Source: Streptomyces sp. NBC_00414 (GTDB lineage Bacteria; Actinomycetota; Actinomycetes; Streptomycetales; Streptomycetaceae). Taken from it: a DNA stretch of 64,000 bases. Both the position numbers and the translations under genes were made by a program. The stretch covers positions 4,278,001 to 4,342,000 of the forward strand of contig NZ_CP107935.1 in the NCBI RefSeq assembly GCF_036038375.1, in the 5' to 3' direction. Under the pieces are notes generated by a model that saw nothing but the letters and a program-made list of their open reading frames with translations, made no database searches and was not told where the DNA came from. Below are positions 7,198-15,998 of this stretch, one piece after another (positions within the stretch are counted from its first letter, which is position 1; each line of letters opens with the position of its first letter).

Positions 7198-8165
7198 AGG
7201 TAGTCCTCCAGGCGTGCCACCGCGTACCCCTTGTCGGTGATCAGCTTCAGGAAGCGGCGGATCATGTCGGGCATCGTGCCCTCCCAGTCCTCCTTGCCGC
7301 GGAAATGGCTGAGAACGATGTCTCCGGGGCGCAGGTCGCGGTCCCACTCCCGGTAGTCCCAGCGGTCGACGAAGACCTCCTCGTTCCAGAGGGGGGCCGC
7401 CTTGATGCCGCAGGCCCCGGCCGCGCGCAGGGTGTCCTCGTTGTAGTTGCCGAAGGGCGGGCGGAAGAGCGTCGGACGCTTTCCGTACCGCTTCTCGATC
7501 ACGTCCTGCATGCCGCAGATCTCGCGCTTCTGCGCGGCGTACGACAGGCCCGGCATGTAGCGGTGGTGGAGGGTGTGGTTGTTCAGCGACACCCCCGCGG
7601 CCTGCATCTTCTTGAAGTATCCGTAGTCCTCCTTGACCAGGTAGTCACTGAGGAACGCGGTGTAAGGGATCTTCAGCTCGCTCATCATCCGCAGGAACGC
7701 CGGGTCCTTCTCGGCGCCGTCGTCGATGGTGAGGAAGACGACCTTGTCCTTGGTGGGGATCGTCGTGAAGACGGGCGGGAGTCCTTCGTGGTCCTCCACC
7801 TCGAAGCCCTCGCGGGTGTCGATGTGCGGCTTCTTCGCGGGGGCGGGGGGTGCGGGCAGGGGGGTCTTGGCCAGGCCCCATCTCTTCACCGCGGCGGCGT
7901 GGGCGCGCTGCTCCTGGCGGAGTTCGGCTTTGGCCTGTTGGCCTGCGGCCGGCTTGATGACTTCGGGCGTGGGTTTCCCGTCCCCACAGCCCGCGGCCAG
8001 TGCGCCGGCCGTCAGCAGGACGAGCGCAGCGCGTGCCGGGCGGGACGGGCGGGCGACGACCTGCGGGCCGGTGGGGGCTGGTCGCGCAGTTCCCCGCGCC
8101 CCTGAAGGGGCACCCGTCCGATCCCTGTTCGCACCGCCACTGTCGGATTGTCGTACAAGTCGCAT
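7194..8165 (-). CDS. Lipoprotein polysaccharide deacetylase (NodB domain), copy 2, with repeat-derived N-terminus
   Basis: 323 residues with the CE4 motifs FLTIDDG, NHTLHHRY and RPPFGNYNE, ending ARLEDYL like its partner. A lipobox (ALAAGC) follows a hydrophobic run. Between the ATG at 8165 and that signal core lie about 35 residues, including GAPSGARGTARPAPTGPQ, which is a translated family A repeat (8081-8110). I see no ATG, GTG or TTG in frame between the repeat and the signal core, so the repeat appears to be part of the gene. GGGAG about 12 nt before the ATG could be the ribosome binding site. The long n-region may impair or modify export. Confidence 0.75.
   Translation of the reverse strand: MRLVRQSDSGGANRDRTGAPSGARGTARPAPTGPQVVARPSRPARAALVLLTAGALAAGCGDGKPTPEVIKPAAGQQAKAELRQEQRAHAAAVKRWGLAKTPLPAPPAPAKKPHIDTREGFEVEDHEGLPPVFTTIPTKDKVVFLTIDDGAEKDPAFLRMMSELKIPYTAFLSDYLVKEDYGYFKKMQAAGVSLNNHTLHHRYMPGLSYAAQKREICGMQDVIEKRYGKRPTLFRPPFGNYNEDTLRAAGACGIKAAPLWNEEVFVDRWDYREWDRDLRPGDIVLSHFRGKEDWEGTMPDMIRRFLKLITDKGYAVARLEDYL
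8081..8110 (-). repeat. Family A repeat inside a coding sequence
   Basis: Reverse-orientation copy with the core GGGGCGCGGGGAACTGCGCG. It sits in the 5' part of the second deacetylase gene and is read as SGARGTAR. Confidence 0.85.
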
Positions 8166-8255
8166 GGGGCCGGATACTCCCAGGTCACAACCCCTTTCCC
8201 GGCCCGACACCGCCGTCGCGCGCGTGCCGTCCACCGACTGGCCCACAATGGGGCG

Positions 8256-9455
8256 GTGAACGACCTCGATCCACTGGCCTCCTTCGCCGCTCTGCTCACG
8301 TCCGAGGGACGTGCCCTTCTCCACGAGGTGCGCGGTACCGAACCGGCCCAGGAGCTGGCCGTGGCGACGCGGCTGCGGCGCGATCACCCCGTCGGGCTCG
8401 TGTCCGCCGTGCTCGGCCAGGCGCGGCTGCGGCAGCGGGCCGTCGCGAAGTTCGGCGCGGCGGACGCGGCGCGGATGTTCTTCACGCCGAACGGGGTCGA
8501 GCAGTCGACCCGGGCGAGCGTCGCCGCGTACCGTGCCGCGCGCTTCCAGGCGCTCGGGGTGCGGTCCGTGGCCGACCTGTGCTGCGGCATCGGCGGTGAC
8601 GCGATCGCGCTCGCCCGCGCCGGGATCCGGGTCCTCGCCGTCGACCGGGACCCGCTGACTGCGGCCGTGGCCCGGGCGAACGCCGAGGCGCTCGGACTGG
8701 AGGGGCTGATCGAGGTCCGCGAGGCGGATGTCACCGAGGTCGACACCGCCGGGTACGACGCCGTGTTCGTGGATCCGGGACGCCGGGGCGGGCGGGGGCG
8801 GATCTTCGACCCCGAGGGCTACTCACCACCCCTGTCGTGGGCCGTCCAGGCCGCCCGCAAGGCGCCTCTCGCCGCGCTGAAGATCGCCCCGGGCATCCCC
8901 CACGAGGCCGTCCCCGCCGAGGCCGGGGCCGAGTGGATCTCGGACTCCGGGGACGTGAAGGAGGCCGTGCTGTGGTTCGGCACCGGGGAGGCGAGCTCCG
9001 TCCGCGCGACCCTGCTGCCCGGAGCGCGCACCCTCCTGGGCCGCGGACTGCCCGACCCCCAGGTGCGGCCCGTGGGCCGTTTCCTGTACGAGCCCGACGG
9101 CGCCGTCATCCGCGCGCATCTGGTCGCCGAGGCCGCCGAGGAGCTGGACGGCGGAGGGCTGGTCGACGAGACGATCGCCTACATCACCGCGGACTCCGCC
9201 ACGGCCACCCCGTACGCCACCGCCTACGAGATCACCGATCAGCTCCCCTTCGGCGTCAAGAAGCTGAAGACGCTGCTGCGGGAGCGCGAGGTGGGCATCC
9301 TGACCGTGAAGAAGCGCGGATCGGCGGTCGAGCCGGAGGAGTTGCGGCGCAAGGTGAAGCCGCGGGGGCCGCACTCCGCGACCGTGTTCCTGACGCGGGT
9401 GCAGGGCGCCCCCACCATGCTCCTGGGGCACCCCGTCACCGCATCCGGCGCCTGA
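8256..9455 (+). CDS. Class I SAM-dependent methyltransferase with THUMP-like C-terminal domain
   Basis: 399 residues. The Rossmann methyltransferase core has VADLCCGIGGDAIALARAG (SAM-binding motif I, about 107-125), an acidic VDRDPL and a motif-IV-like VFVDPGRR. The last 130 residues match the THUMP-like domain of actinobacterial proteins of this type, suggesting a nucleic-acid substrate, probably tRNA or rRNA. The GTG at 8256 is chosen because the protein begins at the conserved NDLDPLASFA segment and CACAAT ends 6 nt upstream, a leaderless geometry. It diverges from the deacetylase pair, with 90 bp between starts. Confidence 0.82.
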   Translation: MNDLDPLASFAALLTSEGRALLHEVRGTEPAQELAVATRLRRDHPVGLVSAVLGQARLRQRAVAKFGAADAARMFFTPNGVEQSTRASVAAYRAARFQALGVRSVADLCCGIGGDAIALARAGIRVLAVDRDPLTAAVARANAEALGLEGLIEVREADVTEVDTAGYDAVFVDPGRRGGRGRIFDPEGYSPPLSWAVQAARKAPLAALKIAPGIPHEAVPAEAGAEWISDSGDVKEAVLWFGTGEASSVRATLLPGARTLLGRGLPDPQVRPVGRFLYEPDGAVIRAHLVAEAAEELDGGGLVDETIAYITADSATATPYATAYEITDQLPFGVKKLKTLLREREVGILTVKKRGSAVEPEELRRKVKPRGPHSATVFLTRVQGAPTMLLGHPVTASGA

Positions 9456-9465
9456 CACCCGGCAG

Positions 9466-10674
9466 CTAGCCGTCCAACTGCTCCAGGGTCGCGTTCGACG
9501 GGCCCCTGCGGGACTGCTCGTCGCGCGCCACGTCCTCCGCCGCGGCCAGCACCCGTACCGAGTTCTGCCAGGTCAGCTTGGCGAGGTCCGGCTTCGACCA
9601 GCCGCGGTCCAGGAGCTCCGCGATCAGGTTCGGGTAGCCGGAGACGTCGTTCAGACCCTCGGGGGTGAACGGCGTGCCGTCGTAGTCGCCGCCGATGCCG
9701 AGGTGGTCGACGCCCGCCACCTCACGCATGTGGTCGAGGTGGTCGGCGACCGTCGAGACGGTCGCGACGGGCCGGGGGTGGGTCTCCTCGAACGCGCGGT
9801 GGACCTTCATCCCGTCGGCCGTCGTGTCGAGGTGGTGGAAGCCGTGCTCCCGCATGTTCTCGTCCGCGGCGACCGTCCAGTCGACGGCGGCCTGGAGGAC
9901 GAACTTCGGCACGAACGTCACCATCGCCACACCGCCGTTGGCCGGCAGGCGCTCCAGCACGTCGTCCGGGATGTTGCGCGGGTGGTCGCAGACCGCGCGC
10001 GCGGACGAGTGGGAGAAGATCACCGGCGCGGTGGACGTGTCCAGCGCGTCCCGCATGGTCGTGGCGGCCACGTGGGAGAGGTCCACCAGCATGCCCAGGC
10101 GGTTCATCTCACGTACGACCTCGTGGCCGAAGGGCGACAGCCCGTCGACCGCCGGCTCGTCCGTCGCCGAGTCCGCCCACGCGATGTTGTCGTTGTGGGT
10201 GAGGGTCATGTAGCGGACCCCCAGCTCGTACAGGCCGCGCAGGGTGGCGAGGGAGTTGTCGATCGAGTGGCCGCCCTCGGCGCCCATCAGCGAGGCGATA
10301 CGGCCCTCGGCGCGCGCCGCCTCCATGTCCGCGGCGGTCAGGGCGCCGCGCAGGTCCGCCGGGTAGCGCTCGATCAGCTGCCGTACGCAGTCGATCTGTT
10401 CGAGGGTCGCCGTGACCGCGCCGGGCAGGTCCGAGCGCACGTACACCGACCAGTACTGCGCGCCGACACCGCCCGCGCGCAGCCGCGCCAGGTCGGTGTG
10501 CAGATGGGCGCTCTGGTCCCCGGCGATGTCGCGGGCCCCGATGTCGTAGCGGACCTGCTCGCGCAGCGCCCAGGGGAGGTCGTTGTGCCCGTCGACCACG
10601 GGGAACTCGGCGAGAAATGCGCGGGCGTCGGCGAGGAGTGCCTGGGCGTCGTCCGAAGAAGTCATGTCCGTCAC
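9466..10674 (-). CDS. Membrane dipeptidase (peptidase family M19)
   Basis: 402 residues. The renal-dipeptidase fold is indicated by the HxD metal motif (VVDGHNDLPWALR), GAEGGHSIDNSL, the LTHNDNIAWADS segment, DLSHVAATTM, FSHSSARAVCDHPRN and GIGGDYDG. It hydrolyses dipeptides using two zinc ions. No signal peptide is seen, so it is probably cytoplasmic. Its GTG at 10674 overlaps the stop of purE (GTGA), so it is the third gene of the purK-purE operon; an ATG at 10665 is an alternative start. Why a dipeptidase is coupled to purine synthesis is not clear from the sequence. Confidence 0.88.
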   Translation of the reverse strand: MTDMTSSDDAQALLADARAFLAEFPVVDGHNDLPWALREQVRYDIGARDIAGDQSAHLHTDLARLRAGGVGAQYWSVYVRSDLPGAVTATLEQIDCVRQLIERYPADLRGALTAADMEAARAEGRIASLMGAEGGHSIDNSLATLRGLYELGVRYMTLTHNDNIAWADSATDEPAVDGLSPFGHEVVREMNRLGMLVDLSHVAATTMRDALDTSTAPVIFSHSSARAVCDHPRNIPDDVLERLPANGGVAMVTFVPKFVLQAAVDWTVAADENMREHGFHHLDTTADGMKVHRAFEETHPRPVATVSTVADHLDHMREVAGVDHLGIGGDYDGTPFTPEGLNDVSGYPNLIAELLDRGWSKPDLAKLTWQNSVRVLAAAEDVARDEQSRRGPSNATLEQLDG

Positions 10675-11204
10675 TTCCCGAAGCCGAAGCCGTTGCCCGT
10701 GCCCGTGCTGCTCTCGACCTTGGAGCGCAGCCGCCTGCCCTTCTCGGTGGCCTGGTCGTTCAGCTCCTGCTGGAAGTCACGCATCCTGCCGAGGAGTTCC
10801 TCGTCGTGCGTGGCCAGGATGCGGGCGGCCAGCAGGCCCGCGTTGCGCGCGCCGCCCACCGAGACCGTGGCGACCGGGACACCGGCCGGCATCTGGACGA
10901 TCGACAGCAGCGAGTCCATGCCGTCCAGGTACTTCAGCGGGACCGGCACACCGATCACGGGCAGCGGGCTGACCGAGGCGAGCATGCCGGGCAGATGGGC
11001 GGCGCCACCCGCACCCGCGATGATCGCTTTCAGGCCACGCCCGGCCGCCTCCTCGCCGTACGTGATCATCTCGCGCGGCATCCGGTGGGCGGAGACCACG
11101 TCCACCTCGTACGGGATGTCGAACTCGTCGAGGGCCTGCGCGGCCGCCTCCATGACGGGCCAGTCGGAGTCCGACCCCATGACAATGCCTACGACAGGGC
11201 TCAT
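10671..11204 (-). CDS. purE: N5-carboxyaminoimidazole ribonucleotide mutase PurE
   Basis: A 177-residue class I PurE that converts N5-CAIR to CAIR in purine synthesis. Motifs are IVMGSDSDWPVM, the catalytic SAHRMP, GGAAHLPGMLAS and PVIGVP. The C-terminus has an extra Gly/Phe-rich tail (TGTGNGFGFGK) beyond the normal fold. It overlaps purK by four bases (ATGA) and the dipeptidase by four bases (GTGA). Confidence 0.96.
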   Translation of the reverse strand: MSPVVGIVMGSDSDWPVMEAAAQALDEFDIPYEVDVVSAHRMPREMITYGEEAAGRGLKAIIAGAGGAAHLPGMLASVSPLPVIGVPVPLKYLDGMDSLLSIVQMPAGVPVATVSVGGARNAGLLAARILATHDEELLGRMRDFQQELNDQATEKGRRLRSKVESSTGTGNGFGFGK

Positions 11205-12370
11205 TCGGTGATCGTTCCTCTGAGGTAGCCGGCTGCGTGACGGGCGCGCTCCAGCACGTCGTCGAGGTCGTCGCCGTAGGTGTTGACGTGGCCCACCTTG
11301 CGGCCGGGCTTCACGTCCTTTCCGTACATGTGGATCTTGAGCTGGGGGTCGCGTGCCATGCAGTGCAGGTACGCGGAGTACATGTCGGGGTAGTCGCCCC
11401 CCAGGACGTTCACCATGACCGTCCACTTCGCGCGCGGGCGCGGGTCGCCCAGGGGCAGGTCCAGGACCGCGCGGACGTGGTTGGCGAACTGGGAGGTGAT
11501 CGCGCCGTCCTGGGTCCAGTGGCCGGAGTTGTGCGGGCGCATGGCCAGCTCGTTCACGAGGATGCGGCCGTCACGGGTCTCGAAGAGCTCGACGGCGAGG
11601 TGGCCGACGACGCCGAGTTCCTTCGCGATGCGCAGGGCCAGTTCCTCCGCCCGGAGCGCGAGCTCGTCCGAGATGCCGGGCGCGGGCGCGATCACCGTGT
11701 CGCACACCCCGTCGACCTGCTGGGACTCGACGACCGGGTACGCCACGGCCTGGCCGTGCGGCGACCGTACGACGTTGGCGGCCAGCTCGCGTACGAAGTC
11801 GACCTTCTCCTCCGCGAGGACCGGGACGCCGGCCCGGAAGGGGTCCTCGGCGTCGGCCGCGGACCGTACGACCCACACGCCCTTGCCGTCGTAGCCGCCG
11901 CGGACGGTCTTGAGGACGACGGGGAAGCCGTCCCCCTCGGACCCGTCGGCGCCCTCGGGGAGCCCTTCCGCCGCGAAGGCCACCACGTCGGCCGGATCGC
12001 TCACGATCCGGTGCCGTGGGCACGGCACCCCGATCTCGACGAGCTTCGCGCGCATCACACCCTTGTCCTGGGCGTGCACGAGCGCGTCGGGGCCGGGGCG
12101 CACGGGGATGCCGTCCGCCTCCAGTGCCCGCAGATGCTCGGTGGGTACATGTTCGTGATCGAAAGTGATCACGTCGCAGCCCCGCGCGAAGGCCCGCAGC
12201 GTGCCGAGGTCGCGATAGTCGCCGACGACGACTTCGCTGACCACCTGCGCCGCAGAGTCCTGGGGGGTGTCACTGAGGAGCTTGAACCTGATGCCGAGCG
12301 GGATGCCCGCCTCGTGTGTCATACGAGCGAGCTGCCCCCCGCCGACCATGCCGACTACCGGGAACGTCAC
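11201..12370 (-). CDS. purK: N5-carboxyaminoimidazole ribonucleotide synthetase PurK
   Basis: A 389-residue ATP-grasp enzyme that makes N5-CAIR from AIR, ATP and bicarbonate; PurE uses its product. It starts FPVVGMVGGGQLARM and contains VLKTVRGGYDGKGVWVV, VDFVRELAANVVR and NELAMRPHNSGHWTQD. The GTG at 12370 is favoured because TACCCT (12377-12382) lies exactly 6 nt upstream, a leaderless arrangement. It is first gene of purK-purE-dipeptidase and diverges from the GtrA-family gene. Confidence 0.96.
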   Translation of the reverse strand: MTFPVVGMVGGGQLARMTHEAGIPLGIRFKLLSDTPQDSAAQVVSEVVVGDYRDLGTLRAFARGCDVITFDHEHVPTEHLRALEADGIPVRPGPDALVHAQDKGVMRAKLVEIGVPCPRHRIVSDPADVVAFAAEGLPEGADGSEGDGFPVVLKTVRGGYDGKGVWVVRSAADAEDPFRAGVPVLAEEKVDFVRELAANVVRSPHGQAVAYPVVESQQVDGVCDTVIAPAPGISDELALRAEELALRIAKELGVVGHLAVELFETRDGRILVNELAMRPHNSGHWTQDGAITSQFANHVRAVLDLPLGDPRPRAKWTVMVNVLGGDYPDMYSAYLHCMARDPQLKIHMYGKDVKPGRKVGHVNTYGDDLDDVLERARHAAGYLRGTITE

Positions 12371-12376
12371 ACCACC

Positions 12377-12382
12377 AGGGTA
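12377..12382 (-). promoter_or_regulatory. -10 element of a leaderless purK transcript
   Basis: On the minus strand TACCCT ends 6 nt before the GTG of purK. No Shine-Dalgarno sequence is present. Confidence 0.5.
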
Positions 12383-12527
12383 TCGGCCATATCGGGCCAC
12401 TCCTGTCGCGCGCCCGATCATCGGAAATTGTGCGGGTTCATCACATCCGGGCCACATCTTCGAGTCCGAGCCGGGCACCGGAGGGAACCGCTGGTTAGCA
12501 TGGCGGAGTCGACGAAGGTTGACGAAA

Positions 12528-13145
12528 ATGGCGTATCCGACGAGACGGGGGCTGGGCGACACCATGGGCACAGGTGGTAAACGTGGGGCTCATGCCAGGC
12601 CGGTCAGCGCCGTTCGTGTCCGGATCGAGCGCCTGACCAGGGAAGTCGCCAAGTTCGGCGCGGTCGGCGGAGCGGGTCTCCTCGTCAACCTGATCGTCTT
12701 CAACCTGGTGCGCAGTACCACCGATCTCCAGGTCGTCCGGGCCAGTGTGATCGCGACGGTTGTGGCGATCGTCTCGAACTACATCGGTTTCCGCTACTTC
12801 ACCTATCGCGAGCGTGACAAGAGTGGCCGTACCAAGGAACTGACGCTTTTCGTGCTGTTCAGCGCGATCGGCCTCGTCATCGAGAACGGTTTCCTCTTCG
12901 CCGCCACGTACGGCCTGGGCTTCGACAGCCCGCTCGCGAGCAACGTCTTCAAGTTCGTCGGTATCGGCATCGCGACGCTCTTCCGCTTCTGGTCCTACCG
13001 CACATGGGTCTTCCGGGTCGCCCCGGAGGTCGTCCCCGACCCCGAGCCCGTGGCCGACGCCGAATCGTTCCTGGAGCCCCCGGCGCCCTACCTCGACGAG
13101 GACATCCCGACCCACGGCTTCCGCCAGGTCCAACGCGTCCGCTGA
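12528..13145 (+). CDS. GtrA-family membrane protein
   Basis: About 205 residues with four predicted membrane helices: FGAVGGAGLLVNLIVFNLV, ASVIATVVAIVSNYIGF, ELTLFVLFSAIGLVIENGFL and FKFVGIGIATLFRFWSY. The signature YIGFRYFTY and FRFWSYRTWVF are typical of GtrA/DPMS-like proteins, which move or present lipid-linked sugars in cell-wall and teichoic-acid pathways. The start is uncertain: the ATG at 12528 has GAAGG 9 nt upstream, and the ATG at 12564 would remove 12 residues. An acidic C-terminal tail follows the last helix. Confidence 0.82.
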   Translation: MAYPTRRGLGDTMGTGGKRGAHARPVSAVRVRIERLTREVAKFGAVGGAGLLVNLIVFNLVRSTTDLQVVRASVIATVVAIVSNYIGFRYFTYRERDKSGRTKELTLFVLFSAIGLVIENGFLFAATYGLGFDSPLASNVFKFVGIGIATLFRFWSYRTWVFRVAPEVVPDPEPVADAESFLEPPAPYLDEDIPTHGFRQVQRVR

Positions 13146-13168
13146 GCCCGAGGCTCACAGGGAGCGCC

Positions 13169-13260
13169 TCTTCGGGGGCGCGGGGAACGGCGCAGTCTTT
13201 CGTCTTTCGCCCTTCGGGGGCGCGGGGCCTTCGCCCTTCAGGGGCGCGGGGAACTGCGCG
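13169..13260 (+). repeat. Three family A repeats in tandem
   Basis: Copies at 13169-13195, 13211-13231 (3' end degraded) and 13234-13260 fill the gap between the convergent GtrA and histidine kinase genes. A short TGAGCC-CGA-GGCTCA hairpin (13143-13157) precedes them. Confidence 0.8.
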
Positions 13261-13317
13261 ACCCGCCCCAGCGGCGCCGCGCACATCCAGGGCGCGAAGC
13301 CAACGGGCGGCGGAGCC

Positions 13318-14586
13318 CTACCGAACCGTGGGTTCCTCCCCCTCCCGCCGCTTCAAGGGCGTACGGGACAAGAACAGCCCGAACACAGGCGGCTGCGCCT
13401 GAAGCATCTCCAACCGCCCCCCGTCCGCCTCCGCGAGGTCACGGGCGACAGCGAGCCCGATCCCCGTCGAGTTCCGCCCGCTGATCGCCCGCTCGAAGAT
13501 CCGCGCGCCCAGATCCGCCGGCACCCCCGCCCCCTCGTCGGTGACCTCGATCACGGCCTGATTGCCGGTCACCCGCGTGCGCAGCGCGACCGTGCCACCC
13601 CCGTGCATCAGCGAGTTCTCGATCAGCGCGGCAAGAACCTGGGCCACGGCCCCCGGCGTCCCCACGGCCTGCAGATGATGCTTGCCGGAGCTGACGATCG
13701 CGCGGCCCGCGTTGCGGTAGGCCGGGCGCCACTCGGCGAGCTGCTGCTTGATGACCTCGTCGAGGTCGAAGGTGACGGCGGAGCCGGTGCGCGGGTCGCG
13801 GGCGTTGGTCAGCAGCCGTTCCACCACGTCGGTGAGGCGCTCGACCTGCCCCAGCGCGATGGTCGCCTCCTCCTTGACCGTGCTCGGATCGTCGGTGAGC
13901 GTGATCTCCTCCAGCCGCATGGACAGCGCGGTCAGCGGTGTACGCAGCTGGTGCGAGGCGTCGGCGGCCAGGCGCCGTTCGGCCGTCAGCATGCGGGCGA
14001 TGCGCTCGGCCGAGCTGTCCAGCACGTCGGCGACCCGGTCCAGCTCCGGAACCCCGTACCGCTTGTGCCGCGGGCGCGGGTCGCCCGATCCGAGGCGCTC
14101 CGCGGTCTCCGCGAGGTCGGTGAGCGGGGAGGTGAGCCGGTTGGCCTGGCGTACCGCGAGGAGGACGGCGGCGATCACCGCGAGCAGGGCCACCGCCGCG
14201 ATGATCAGAAGCGTCCGGCCGACCTCACGGGTGACCGCCGAGCGCGCCTCCTCCACCGTGACGGTCTCGCCCTCCTCGCCCTCGCGGGTGGACGTGATGA
14301 CGTCACCGGTGGGCGGAGTGCCGATGTGGATGGAGTCGCGGCCGGGGATCTCGATGCGCGCGTACCGGTCGCCCGTGACCTGGTCCTTGAGGACGCGGGC
14401 GTTGACCTGCTCGTCGCCGAGGATGCGGCTGTCGACGATGCTCACCAGCCGCACCGCCTCGGAGTCCACCCGCTCCTGGGCGCTGTTGCTGATCGTGCGG
14501 GTCTCGACGATGACGAGCGAGACCCCGAACACGGCGATCACGACCAGCACGACGGCCAGCGTGGAATTGATCAGACGGCGACGCAC
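13318..14586 (-). CDS. Membrane sensor histidine kinase
   Basis: 422 residues: TM1 at about 9-27, an extracytoplasmic sensor loop at about 28-123, TM2 at 124-145, and a HAMP linker. The HisKA box is ADASHQLRTPLTAL with phospho-accepting His212. The HATPase_c domain has an N-box-like ENSLMHGG, G1 DEGAGVPA and G2 STGIGLAVARDLAEADGG. It is cognate to the response regulator just upstream on the same strand, with a family A repeat between them. The signal is unknown; the small sensor loop suggests an envelope cue. Confidence 0.9.
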   Translation of the reverse strand: MRRRLINSTLAVVLVVIAVFGVSLVIVETRTISNSAQERVDSEAVRLVSIVDSRILGDEQVNARVLKDQVTGDRYARIEIPGRDSIHIGTPPTGDVITSTREGEEGETVTVEEARSAVTREVGRTLLIIAAVALLAVIAAVLLAVRQANRLTSPLTDLAETAERLGSGDPRPRHKRYGVPELDRVADVLDSSAERIARMLTAERRLAADASHQLRTPLTALSMRLEEITLTDDPSTVKEEATIALGQVERLTDVVERLLTNARDPRTGSAVTFDLDEVIKQQLAEWRPAYRNAGRAIVSSGKHHLQAVGTPGAVAQVLAALIENSLMHGGGTVALRTRVTGNQAVIEVTDEGAGVPADLGARIFERAISGRNSTGIGLAVARDLAEADGGRLEMLQAQPPVFGLFLSRTPLKRREGEEPTVR

Positions 14587-14642
14587 AGGTCCCTCCGGGC
14601 AGATGACTAGGCGAACCAGTGTGGCCCGGGGCGCCCGGTGGC

Positions 14643-14671
14643 GCCCCTTCGGGGGCGCGGGGAACCGCGCG
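14643..14671 (+). repeat. Family A repeat between response regulator and kinase genes
   Basis: CCCCTTCGGGGGCGCGGGG followed by AACCGCGCG lies in the 173-bp gap of a two-gene operon, so it is probably transcribed in antisense orientation within the mRNA. Confidence 0.75.
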
Positions 14672-14759
14672 CCAGGCCCCCACCGGCCCGCAACCGCCCG
14701 CCGCCGCCGGAGCGCCCCGGCGACAAGGCGCCCCGGTCAAACCCGGCGGAGCGAACCGC

Positions 14760-15437
14760 TCAGCTCTTCTCGAAGCGGAAACCCACTCCTCGTACCGTCG
14801 CGATGTACCGCGGATTCGCCGCGTCGTCGCCCAGCTTCTTGCGCAACCAGGAGATGTGCATGTCGAGCGTCTTGGTGGACGACCACCACGTGGTGTCCCA
14901 GACCTCGCGCATCAGCTGATCGCGCGTGACGACCCGGCCCGCGTCCCGGACGAGCACCCGGAGCAGGTCGAACTCCTTGGCGGTCAGCTGGAGCTCCTCG
15001 TCGCCCATCCACGCCCGGTGCGACTCGACGTCGATGCGCACCCCGTGGGTGGCGGGCGGCTGCTGGGGCTCGGCCGCGCCGCGCCGGAGCAGGGCCCGGA
15101 CCCGGGCCAGCAGTTCGGCCAGGCGGAAGGGCTTGGTGACGTAGTCGTCGGCGCCCGCGTCCAGACCGACGACGGTGTCCACCTCGTCGGCGCGCGCGGT
15201 CAGGATGAGGATCGGCACGGTCATCCCCTCGGCGCGCAGCCGCCGGGCGACCTCCAGTCCGTCCATGCCTGGCAGCCCGAGGTCGAGCACGACCAGATCG
15301 ATACCGCCCTGGATGCCGGCGTCGAGCGCCGTGGGTCCGTCCTCGCGTACCTCAACCTCGTACCCCTCTCGGCGCAGGGCGCGAGCCAGGGGCTCCGAGA
15401 TGGACGCGTCGTCCTCGGCGAGCAGTACTCGGGTCAT
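14760..15437 (-). CDS. OmpR/PhoB-family response regulator
   Basis: 225 residues. The receiver domain has acidic D9/D10 (LLAEDD), phospho-acceptor D52 (VVLDLGLPGMDG) and the conserved Lys in YVTKPF. A winged-helix output domain follows (LTAKEFDLLRVLVRDAG to YIATVRGVGFRFEKS). The ATG at 15437 begins the conserved MTRVLLAEDD; upstream in-frame extensions would run through the intergenic region. It is first gene of the two-component pair and diverges from the POT transporter across a 561-bp region. Confidence 0.93.
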   Translation of the reverse strand: MTRVLLAEDDASISEPLARALRREGYEVEVREDGPTALDAGIQGGIDLVVLDLGLPGMDGLEVARRLRAEGMTVPILILTARADEVDTVVGLDAGADDYVTKPFRLAELLARVRALLRRGAAEPQQPPATHGVRIDVESHRAWMGDEELQLTAKEFDLLRVLVRDAGRVVTRDQLMREVWDTTWWSSTKTLDMHISWLRKKLGDDAANPRYIATVRGVGFRFEKS

Positions 15438-15718
15438 GAAGTGATGGTAGTCCGCTGTGGACCAGCACAGTGAGGGTGATCGACATCTGTGATTGTCCTG
15501 GGCCGTACGGGACATGCGGCGGACGCGCCGTGGACGCGCGACGAGCGCGTGATGGGTGCGTGACGGACATGCGACCCTTTGGTTGAGGCTGTAAATCTGT
15601 GAACGTCCTTCGATTCGCACGCATGGTTCCATCCACACCTGTGATCCATATCTCAAGTCATGCCATATGCGGCATTGATGCGACGTGGAGCCTTATGGTG
15701 ACCGGACGCCTGTAGCAC

Positions 15719-15768
15719 CACACAGGGACCTTTGGCGGTGGCTTCGCGCTGAAGGTCTCTTTTGTGTG
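15719..15768. other. Long structured hairpin in the response regulator-POT divergent region
   Basis: The 15438-15998 gap holds no gene. It contains a nearly continuous hairpin on the plus strand: CACACA, GGGACCTT, TGGCG, a 9-nt loop, CGCTG, AAGGTCTC, a 3-nt bulge, TGTGTG. The sequence is less GC-rich than its surroundings. It lies about 230 nt before the POT start, in the position of a transcribed leader or small RNA. It could be an attenuator, an operator, or the end of a short transcript; the sequence does not decide. Confidence 0.5.
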
Positions 15769-15998
15769 CGGGCTGGCGCCTGCCAGCCTCGAAAGGAATG
15801 ACCTGTGGCCGGGCCCCGAGCGCGAGAACGCGCGACGGGCGTGGATCCCGGTGGTCGTCGTCCACCGCTCCGAGCCCGGAGCGGACTCCCCGTGGGCGTG
15901 GGGCGGGACGGCCCTCCCGCCGGTGCCGGCCGCCACCCCCACCGGGCGCGCAATCCCACTCCGCTCCAGCGGCGCGTCCCGACCAGCAAGGAACGACC

